NCBI GenBank assembly: GCA_943736015.1
Contig: OX031062.1
Coordinates: forward strand, 436,501 to 500,500
Reading direction: 5' to 3'
DNA: 64,000 nucleotides
Source: Tridacna crocea
Taxonomy: Eukaryota > Mollusca > Bivalvia > Cardiida > Cardiidae
The notes beneath the pieces are model-generated. The model did no database searches. It saw only the letters and a program-made list of their open reading frames with translations, and was not told where the DNA came from. The translations under genes were made by a program, and so were the position numbers. Of this stretch, positions 27,801-39,800 are shown one piece after another; the first letter of the stretch is position 1, and each line of letters starts with the position of its first letter.

Positions 27801-30800
27801 TCCATTACATAGCAAACATGTAATAATCATTTTCCAAAATGTCTTCTTCAGACGCTATGTTTGAAACTTTGTCTGTGTATTCCTGTATGTAAATGAGAGA
27901 ATTGATCATCTAAAAATAGAACAATTCTCCCGTTGGTGTCAACCTAGGCCGTAGTAAATCTCTAATTTCTCGTGTTGTCGGATGGTTTTCGACAACTGGT
28001 GTTTTATGAATGCGAATTAAAAGGCTTTGGGAGTATAAGGATGGTTTATTTTCATTATTGTAAAATTTTCGTCCCAAAATCTGAAGGGCCACCTTTAAGA
28101 CTTTCTGAGGTTTTCGGCCTGCTCAGGCCCTTGTGCTGGCTTCACTATGAAAAATCGTGGATAACAATTGAGCTTTATTGCTATCAAAAATAAACAAAGC
28201 CAAAACAATGTTAAATCCGTTTCAATTTAAATCATAACCCAGAGCTCCAGATAGAGGGAGTGATTTTGATTTCAAAGTTGAAAATATGAATGATTCTTAA
28301 CTAATCCCTATGTTGTGGGTACTCATTAGAATCGTCTCGTCGAGACGATTCTAATGAGTACCCACAACATAGGGTTTAGAAGAGAAATAATGGATTTAGA
28401 ATTCAATCACTCCCTCTTATCTGGAGCCCTGATAACCCTTTAGAAATATGGAAGGTATTGTGGCACGGCCGGTCCCAGTGTTAGTCGTGCGCAGGAAAGT
28501 TAACTTTAAAACTAGGCCAAACCTGCCGGTTCACTATGTCTTCTGTTAACTCTTAGCCATATTTTGAAATTAGATAATTATACTGCAAGCAACTATCATT
28601 TGCAACGACCACACAATAAACGATTATCATCACCGCTGATTCAGATAAATAAAAACTTCTTTTTCTGTGTGAAATTAAATTTCTAAGCAATTTGGAGAAA
28701 AAAAAACAGTCCAGATTGTTCCATGGCAGTATTGGTTTTAGTCGTTTTCTCCATTCCTACCACTTCATCGGCGAAAGTTTTAGTTTACACATTGTGTATT
28801 AATATTTATCCTCTATATGATATGTCTGCGTCATAGCAGACATGTTGAATCTTCGAAGAATATGACATGCGCAGACAACGCATTATAAACTGATTGTTTC
28901 TGACAGGTGTAACTGTGGCGTCCAGAACTTGACAGAATGGTACGGCCAGGAACATGACGTTTATTTGACTGATGAAGGTTATATTACAGACATGGATGCC
29001 TTGCCTATCCGTGCTGTTTATATAGACGATATCATATCAAGCTTTAAACCTGTTATCAAAATGCAACTTGGTCCCCTCATCTGCGAGGAAAGTAAGTTTG
29101 GAATTGATTCATTTATTTGTCTACAATAAGTGTGTGATACTTCGGTAAAAAGGTACAAAATGTACTCTGTAATGCCACTCGTCACAACTCGGTCAATTCC
29201 TTCATCTAACCTCGTCCGAATAATGAAGATTACCATTTTGTACTGCGAAGCACGTGATCTTTTAGATGACGGCGTCCATCTAAATCGGTAAGAAATGACA
29301 TAAACAACCGTGTCAACTGAAGTATTCACATCTATCCTTCTACGATGAAGCTCCCAACGGATTTGATAAATTTATGTATATATTTTTGTTGAGTTTCTTA
29401 CATTCATCGATATCTTTCAGAGATCGAGTATTTCACAGAGCAACCATTTATGTAAGATAACGGAGTGCTGGGCCTCGCAGTTAGCGTATGTAAGATGTAT
29501 TTAGATTCAATGTCGTGCAACCATTGATGTTTTTCAGAGATCGAATATTTCACAGAAGACTCTATTGTGTGTGACAACGGAGTTTTGGGCCCTGCAGACA
29601 GCCTATGTAAAATGCACTTTGACGTATATGGAGACATTGTTGGTTGTCGTGACCTTTCTCATCTTGAACAATGTGGTGAGTGGTTGATCCAAAAACGAAA
29701 GTTTGAAATTTAAAAATACAGTACCCAGTAAGTCTCTCTCTCTATTCCTTTGGTCTTGAATCGAATAATGGTTTACAAATTTTGCGAGTACAAACTTTAT
29801 AATACATAATGCCAGTGTTTCATTTTTTTAACATTTCTGAATTCGCAGACACAGCCGATTGGGGTCTCCATTAGTTGGTCTGACTATCATTAAGAACCAT
29901 CTGTAGTCATCTTTATATACTGTATTAAAGACCTTTATTACAGGCTCTGTTGGCTGAAACTATACAGTGCCAGTAACAAAATACATTTAGATTTAAATCA
30001 TATCATTGAAAAGAAGCATGGCGTGATCGCCGGCATAAAAATGAATTTCGAAATCATACAAAAAGAAAACAAAAAATAGAGGGACTCGGCAACCTTAGAT
30101 CTAGTTTTGAATCTATTGCTCTACCACCGACTACATCTGGAACAACGGCACCATAACAGATTTTTATCTCTTCAGAAATTTCAATACTTTCAGATAGAAT
30201 GATTTGATCTATAATGCATTTTAACCCTTTACCAAACAATCCCTGGTTTTTAAGGATCAGGAATAGAAGCCTTTTGAAAACATTGTGGAAAAAGGAGAAA
30301 ATTCTGGTAACGAGCATTTTCTCCTTTTTCCACAATGTTTTCTACCCTGTCATATAGAAAAATCATCTTTTTAGCAACTGTTGATTAATCATCTGCAAAA
30401 TGCTTTCAATTCGGTCTAGTCCAAAATTTGCCGTTTGGGAAAAGGTTTATGCCCACATTGTTCACTTTTGGCTCTGACTGGGCTTTTAAATACCGCTCGG
30501 GTTTAGTCCTAATTATCAAATTTAGTCGTCTGACCCACTAAAATCATAAACATAAATAAAACAAATGACTATTGTTGTAATCTAGATTTTATTTAAGAAT
30601 GATTACCAAATATTGACCTAGATGTAGTTCTGTTTTTCCCACATTTTTATTTCGTATTCTTTTCAATCAACTTTTTCCTTATGTCAGCGGTCATTGTCGA
30701 TACAAGACCAGACTGCATGTTTTGTGCAGTCTGGTCTTGGGTACAGTCTGGCCGCAAAAACAACTAAATTGTCGGAGGTAAATTCAAGTTCAATTTATAA

Positions 30801-33800
30801 ACATGTCTTCCAGTGTAAACTGGTTGTCAAGCTGGGTTTACAAAATGTCCAAACTCCTACTATATATGTAACGAAGGTGTCAGGCGTTTTGCACAGTCTG
30901 GGTCCGTATTTACCAACCATTCTTCAGAATGTTCTTAGTCTTCAAGATTTTCTGACTGTGAAAGTAGCAGAACTTCTGACTGCCTAAACTAAATGTTTTA
31001 GTCAATCAGAAGTTCTGTTACTTTCACGTTGATGAAATTCTGAAGAATAAGACTGAGAAGGTTCTGAAGAATGGTTAGTTTAGTTTAAACATATTTATTT
31101 TCCCTCAAATTTACATGGAAATGGGGTTGGGTCACAAGTTATAACAACTTAGAAATCGACCCTCCCCCTACAATATAATGAATTTACAAGTGTTCCACAA
31201 CAATTATAATACACAAGAAAGAGATATAGAGAGAAGGAGAGACAGACAGATAGACAGACAGACAGACAGTCAGAACGACAGACAGACAGACATACAAACA
31301 AACAGACAGACATAGATTTTGTCCATTTGCTCACTATAGTAAATAGGAAAAATCAGAGCATACGACACTATGTTTATATCAAGTAAATCGGCCAGTTTTT
31401 TTTAACATACTCCTGGACTGATACAAATAATTCTGAATTTTCTCGATCTGTTAGGGATGGTTTGCCAAAAAGATCATCTACATTCAATGGATTAAGGTGC
31501 TGAATAGAATTAAATAAGTGCAGTCTTTGGATAACAAAAAGATTGCATCTGAAAAAATAGTGTTCAGCGTCTTCAGGTTCCACCGAGCAAGTGCAAAGCT
31601 GACTGTTACGAAGATAATTATGAAACAAATCACTATTTAGTCCACTGCATTTATTCCTAATCCGGGCATGCATAACTGATAAGAAACGATTGCCTTCAAG
31701 GTAATAGGCGGGACAGGGGTTAATGGGAACCTACTTGAAAAATGGTTGGTGAATACAGACCCAGATTGTGCAAAACGCCTGACACCATTTCGTTACAAAT
31801 ATAGCAGGAGTTTGGACATTTTGTTAACCCAGCTTGACAACCAGTTTACTCTGAAAGATCTCAGATCTACACTGAATTAAAAAAAGACTCAATTTATTCA
31901 AGTAACATTCACAATTACGTCCTTCAGAGCATACGGACTGTCAGACCGGGTTTACAAAATGTCCGAACTCCTACTGTATTTGGAATGGTTTGGTGTGTGA
32001 CGGCGTCAGCCATTGTCCCAGCGGTGAAGATGAAATTGATTGTGGTTAGTATGTTACCTATATCCCTTTATACACGTAAGCCTATGTTTAATACATCTTG
32101 AACTACATTTCTTGAGATACGGTTATAGAATAGAAAAAAGAAAACATCTGACATTCGTAGGCTTTGAAGTATTCTTTATTTACATGTAGGTCGTCCATAA
32201 ACAATGCTCTTAATTAAACTACCAAAAGCTTTCTTAATAACACTTCTAGACTCGTTTGACATAATTTCTTCTCAAATGCTCATGTCAGATCCGATGATAG
32301 ATGCGTTTCAACTTCTTGGCAGCCATTCATCTGAATCTGTACGTTGATTCAGAGTTTCAAGACTCTCAGATGTTTGCATCCAAGCTAAAAAATATATTGT
32401 ACTTTTGGTGTATCAGTCATATTAGCACTGAGTATCTGTCGTCTATTTAAACCATTTAGCGAGGATCTCTGGTCACTCCTTATGACCATTCTAGTTAGAA
32501 CTTACCGTCCCATAGTTGTACTGTATTGTCAGTTTACTTCCAAAAACCTCGTAACTATAACTTGTAACAAGCTGTAGTTACGATGTTTTCGAAGTAAATC
32601 GACGGTATGTATCAAATGAAGTACAACGCAATACTGTTTTCCATCCTTCCTTTATCCCGATTCCCTGCATGCCTTTCAACAATCAATCTTTCTCTGTTTT
32701 ATCATTATTATTTTCTTTGTTTCCATGCACACGACAGTACTGTTTAGAATCCTTTCATTGTAGCAAATCACCTCTCTACCAAACGAAAACTTACTAGGAT
32801 TTAAAAACGTAAATCATATATATATATTATTATTTTATAATTAAAGTTATAAAATCAAACTAGTGAATTTATCCATTTTTCTCCAGGTACACGACAGTAC
32901 TGTTTGGACTCATTCCATTGTCGCGAATCTGCTCTCTGCCTACCAACATCCAATGTTTGTGATGATGTGGTACATTGTCCTCTGGCTGATGACGAGCTAC
33001 TATGTAACATCTCCTGTCCCATTGGCTGCACTTGTGATAAACGCTCAATGATCTGTGACGACCTTATCTTTCAAAACATGTCTCTAACTGCAAGCTTCAG
33101 TAGAAGTATATCGGAAACTCGGATTTTGAAAGTGCAATTGTCTTTTGATCTAGGTCATTTAAGTAGATTTATAGGTTTAACTCACCTTGATCTGTCATCT
33201 TCAGGGCTCTCCAGATTAGTGTCGGGACAATTTCGATTTGCAAATAATCTTATTTATCTGGACCTGAGTCACAATTATATCACTGAAATACCACCAGCTA
33301 CTTTTGATGGTTTATCTAAACTCTCGACTCTGAACCTTATTGGAAACCCATTGACAAGATTAACGTTTAACGCATTTATTGGTCTTACAGCTCTAACAGA
33401 GCTTGACTTATCTGGTTTTTCTCTTGGTGAACTAAGAACTGAGATGTTTGCAGGTTTGATATCGCTTCGACGGCTGAATCTAAGTTCTAGTAATATTGAT
33501 GAGGCAGACGATAACACTTTCGAGCCTCTACAGTCTCTAGAGACACTTGATCTTCGACAAAATGAAATACTAAACTTTGGGAAATATATGTTTTATGGCC
33601 TAGATTCTTTGGGCTACCTCTATGTCGACTCCTTCACACTGTGTTGTATTAAACCAGCCGACCTTCCAGATGAGCAATGTGTTTCACCTAAGAATGAATT
33701 CTCTTCTTGCAGTGATTTGTTGCGAAACGACATTCTGTCTGTCTGTATTTGGATCATTGGAATACTAGCTACTGTCGGAAATACAATTGTTTTAGTGATA

Positions 33801-36800
33801 AGGTTTGTACTGGATAAAGATGGCTTGAAAAAGACGTATAACGTTTTTGTTTGTAATTTGAGTATCGCTGACTGTTTCATGGGGGTTTATCTCATTATCT
33901 TGGGCATTGCTGACGCTGTGTTTAGAGGCGAGTACACGTGGAATGATTTCCAATGGCGGAATGGAACAGCTTGCAAACTAGCTGGTATTATTTCAACAAT
34001 TGCCAGCGAAGGCTCTGTCATTTTTCTTTGCCTTATCACGATCGATAGACTTCTTGTGGTGAAGTTTCCATTCGGTAATGTAAGAATAAGACGGTCTATG
34101 AGTATATACCTGTCTTTGTTAATCTGGGTTGCGGTTCTATTATTAGCTTGTATTCCCTTAATTGGGGAAGCATATTATGATTGGTCCTTTTATTCACGGT
34201 CCGCTGTATGCTTGCCCCTACCACTGACCAGAGATCGACCAATCGGATACGAGTATGGTGTTGGTCTGTTCATTGTCTTCAATTTCATCGCGTTTCTACT
34301 GATTGCTACGGCTCAGGTTGTTATTTACCTTGAAATATCCTCCACAAGAAACAGCGTGGCTTCGAAAGGACGTCGAGTTGATATCTCAGTGGCCAGAAAA
34401 CTCTTCTTCGTCGCTATAACTGACTTCATGTGCTGGTTTCCAATCGGCCTAATGGGTAGGTGCTGTTTATCTTCACAAATACTGCAAAGCTATTCGTTAG
34501 GTAACATATGGAAGGATAAAAAAATCCGATTTAGTGTCAGGGCTTTCAGATTAAATAAAGAAAACATACCACATTTAAAACTGTGCTAAAAGCTAATGAC
34601 ATAAAGCTGTAGGCCCTATTCAAATCAATAAATTTTGTCAAACCTGTACCGACGGTAGTTTTTCGTCAAAAGGTGCACCCTTTCTGGCCGAAACTTCAAA
34701 TTTATTAATACGCTCAAAAAGCTTCTAATTTTTTGTTATCAGTGGTTCGTAGGTCTTTAAGGATATGTATAATAAGACTTGGTATCAATTTTTATATTCT
34801 CAACGTCTAAATATCCCGAAATGTTTTGTGCTAATTTTTTCATCATTATCAAGTAGCATGATCGTTAATTGAAAGGTGATTTAAGGTGAACTTTACGCCT
34901 TGATAGCAGTGATTCTCCTGCCTATGTTCTTAATACTTGAAAAATTGATGCTAAAGGTTTACGTGGAACTAATATATCAGATTTATACTGTATAAAGGGG
35001 GCTTAATTCATCTGCAAAAAGTATCGACTCAGGTCAGCCTGCTTCCTGAGTCAAATTTGCTATTTGAAGACTTTCTGTTTGTTCAAAGATCATTCTACCT
35101 AGCGATTCACTTACTTGTTAGATAGATTGGATTTAGTAGATACAGAATTATGTGATAGTTTGTTTGGTTTAAAGCATCACTGAAGTGCTTAAACCTCCTT
35201 TTGCCAGAGCTCATACACTTTTCTTATACTGTTTTTACATTTCGTCGGTTTACTTTAAGAACATTGTAACTAGAGCTTGTAATAAGCCATAGTTACGAGG
35301 TTTTAGAAGTAAACCGCCTATTTGTTTGATTATTACAAGGTATCATTGACCCTAGATGGATGGATTATTTCAGGTAAAAGGTACACCTGAGTGGGTGTTT
35401 TTGTTCTGTCCACTGAGTTGGAAATGAATCTCTTTTTTTAAAAAATGATATGTTAGATGTAAGAGAAAAAAATGATCAAAGACATTATTTTATTTTTGTT
35501 ATCACCAGGTATCATGGCCCCAAACAGGTGATATCAGGTGATGTGTGCACCTGGAAAGAAGTATTCTTCCCACCATCTTAATCAGCTATGAATTCTTTTA
35601 CTGGCTGACTTTTTAAGAGTAAGTGCAACAAATTATCAAATGCATTGTTTCATTTTTGTTCAATCATTATCAGGTATCATGGCCCTAAATGGACAGGTTA
35701 TATCAGGCGAGGTGTATGCTTGGATAGCAGTGTTTGTTTTGCCTATCAACTCAGCTCTGAATCCATTCCTCTACACACTGGGATCCTCCATATCGCAAAT
35801 GGTAAGATTTACAATATTATCAATATATCTGTCAAGCCACATGGTGTTTCATAGGTAGTTTGTTTGTGTATCGCTTGGTGCAGAGCCTGTATACACCAGA
35901 GACTCCAAACTGCATTTTCACTCTTGAGCGTTTTTGAAATTTCAAAGCAAAACAACTTGTGATAGGCTAAACCAATTGGTTGGCCAGTCAAAAATGCGTT
36001 TCTTTCAAAATTTCAGATAATGATTGAATAAGACAATGGAGTGGTAGTGAATACAAACTGAAACAATCATTTTCCGGTGTAATCTGCAGACATAATCGTT
36101 CATGAATACTTGAAATATGATTGAATTATAATTGGAAAGAACTTCGCCGGAAGTGGTATATACCGCATAAAATACCTGAAATTGTTGTTGTTTCATGTTT
36201 TCTTTTTTATTTCTTTGTGTTTTTGTTTGTTTATTATTTCTTTACTTTTTTAGAGGGGAGGCGGAGAGGGGCATGGAACTTTGTGCAATCGGGAAAATAA
36301 TGTGAAAATAGTTTCAGATCTGGAAAAAGATATCTAAGTAGTTAAAAGACGCATTTGTCGCAAGAAAAGCATTGAATAGTTTATATTTTCATTTTTCAAT
36401 TGTGTTGGATATAACTGCCTATGGATCACCAAGAAAAGTTTATACCTTTACAAAAAGGACGTGTTTTATCGATAACATTGTAGAGAAAGAAGTAAATCCA
36501 GGTAACCTGTATGATCTTTTTTCCTCCATTACTTTTTGTACCTCATGAAAATAGACATTATTATTTGAGCACCATTTTATATGTGACTGCAAATATTATG
36601 CATTTGGACGTATATAAATTGCTTTTTTCGTTTAGTAGAGAAAGAAACATATGCTAAACAGGAAGCTACTTTATGTTTCAGGTAAACAGGATGGAGGGAA
36701 AATTGACACGAACAAAATCATCAAGGAAAGGTTCGTATATTTTATTTACATTAAACCTTTAACTCTTTCCCAAACAATCCCTGGTTTTTACGGGTCTGGA

Positions 36801-39800
36801 ATAGTAACCTTTTGAAAACACTTTGGGAAAAGGAGAAAATGCTGATAACCAGCATTTTCTCCTTTTCCCACAATGTTCTCTACCCTATCATAGACAGAAA
36901 TAATCTTTTCAGCAAGAGTTGAATTGTCATCTGCAAATGCTTTCAATTTGGTCTAGTCCAAAAGTTTGTCGTTTGGGAAAGGGTTAATGTAGGGTGAAGA
37001 CTGCGCATGTTCATGTGGGTCGCTATATATTTTGACTAAAAGTGTAATTTATACAAGTTTTTTGAGCACGGCCCCTGATCACCGAGTATGATACTTTTTT
37101 TTTTTAAATAGATGCTTCTCTTTTTCCAATATACGCTTGTAAATATCTGTTCAGTATATTTTCAGAGGCGTCCTTCGTGGCTTAGAGATAATGTGTGGGA
37201 CTCTTAAACCCTTAGGCTGCTAAGTGCGACACACTGACCTTTTGCGGACGGTGTAGATCAAGATCAGACTGCATAGAACGTGCAGTCTGATCTTGGATCT
37301 ACATTGTCCGATTAGGAGATACTATTCCCTAAAAAACATTATTTTAAGATACCAATATTTGTGTTTTTATGGTGGAATTAAAAATTTCAGTTTAGTAATC
37401 CAGCAGGATAAGGGTGAACCTGAAAACCCTGGTTAGAGCCTCACTGGACGCAACACCTTGGCCACGTTTTACTAAGGTATTTACGGACAAAAATGGCCTA
37501 AGTTTTACGCAACTATAATAAAGTGGCATTAATTTGCCACGAGATACAACTATAATACAGTGGCATTAATTTATTACGAGATACAACTATAATACAGTGG
37601 CATTAATTTGCCACGAGATACAACTATAATACAGTGGCATTAATTTGTCACGAGATATATGATAGCTATCATGGTCATTTTAGAAAACTAAATCAAAGTA
37701 TCCTGGGAATTTTATCTTTTCATTTTATCCAGAAAAAATTCCCAGAAACTTTGATTTATCGCAATAGTTTTCTAAAATGACCACAATACTTATCTTGTAT
37801 CTCGAGGCAGATCAATTTTTGTTCGTAGCTACCTAAGTAAAACGGGGCCCAATGATTTTTATGGAAGTATCTTTGAGCGCTACCAAAGTACTGGTGAAAT
37901 CCAGTATATACATGGATATGTGAGTTGTCGCTGTGATATGACTGAAATATTGAAACCGTTGTAACACTCTTATCAAATAAATATTTATATTTCAGAAAGG
38001 GATACCAAATCGATGTCGGATGTTGTTAGCAGTGACATGTTTGTGTTCGGGAACTTTGACGCACGAGATAAACGAAAGATGACCCTAGCACGATTTCTTG
38101 ACAAAAACAGGGTGTGCACAATGGTATGTATTCCTTTCATCGATAAACTGTTCATTATTAGTATATATCGTCGGTTCACTTCAAAAACCTCGTAACTACA
38201 GCTTGTAACAAGCCATAGCCATCTTGACAAAACATAGTGAACACGTTGGTATGTAGTTCTTGTGAAAAAGGAAATAATTCATGGTGTGATCCGAATACAC
38301 ATTTCAGTAGTCTTGATCTTGATGTATTCTGTTTGCAAAGGCTACTCTAGTTGAAAAGTCATATGTAAGAGACTTTGTCGATAAACAAGACGAGTGGAAA
38401 AAAGACTTGGTCCCATTTAGTTATCTCGACATGTATGGTTTTAGCTTTACCGTACATGTAAAGACTGTTAAAGACTGTTTAACTATTGTCAAGAATCAGC
38501 TTAGCTGACGATTTGGATCATAGACAAGTCTAAAGCTTAGATACCCAGGATGCAAGGTAGGCAAAATAGGAAATACAACTGTTTTCTTTTTTAATTTTGT
38601 CTTTCTTCTTTATTAATGATTTGCCGTCTTTCTCTCATTTATCTCAATGATAAATACTTTGATCATTTTCGTGAGCTTATTAAACACTGAAACGCTCGCT
38701 GTAATAATCAACATTTCATATAATAAAACACATTTGTTTATCATTCTTACATGACACGCGAATTCGGCTCTATAAACACAGTGCAACGAAACCGTGGTAA
38801 ATCTACGACATTCCATGTAGAGTGAGGTCATTTTATATCGAGTGACCTCATTCTGTATAAAGTTAAGTAAGTGAGTTATTCAATGGAGCATAATCTTCAT
38901 CCGCGTTTTTTACTCTAAGTTTGTACTTGTTTTTCATTCTTTAAAAAGTGGTCATGTTAGAATCGAAATAATCTTCCTTTTATCTTGGTTTATCGTGCAG
39001 TAAATCATTTTGTGAGTTATGAGGCACATTAAAGAATCCACTGTGGCGATAGCCCGATTGGTTTATATATTGTGGTCCGAGTGGATTATTTACTGTGCCT
39101 CATAACTCACAACTGTGGCTAATTGTATGATAAACAACTAAAGAAAAAAATTTCCTAATTGTAGGATGTATACAGGATAGCACGGCATGTGAGTAAAGCG
39201 TTAGAGATGTTGCACTCAACAGAAATGGTTCACGGAAGGATTTCCACGGAAACCGTTATGATTACGACATTGAGTGGGGTAAAATGTTTGTTTTTTCAAC
39301 TGTTACAAAATATAGATCTGTGATTTTGAAAACATGATGGGATACCAGCATTTTCTTCTGTTTGGGGAGATTTTTCTTCACTTCTGACAGAAGCAAAATC
39401 TTAATATATTGTCTGCAAGTACTTCAAAGATGAACAAAATTTTTTCGTCTGGCATAAGAGAAGCATGACCTAGTACATGTGCAATTCTGTCTATATGTTG
39501 TTTTTTTCCCCATATGTAGCTTTTGTATTTTTTTCTTTATGCAAGGCTATATTACAGTTTTCATTCATCAAACTTCAGTTCGATAGTACTAATTTTACAT
39601 TGTATATGTTAGATATTATTGTTTAAGTCGTTTTTCTTGCTTGCTCTGGGTTAGCAGGTTCAGCATAACGTTATGTGCATGTACCGGCTGTTACCATTCT
39701 TGTTTCGACTGAAGTTAGCCTGCACGAGGCTAACCCGTATCGATATCTTTTTCCAGATGCACTAAACCTAATCTTCACAGGGCACGGCTGTGTCTGGTTA

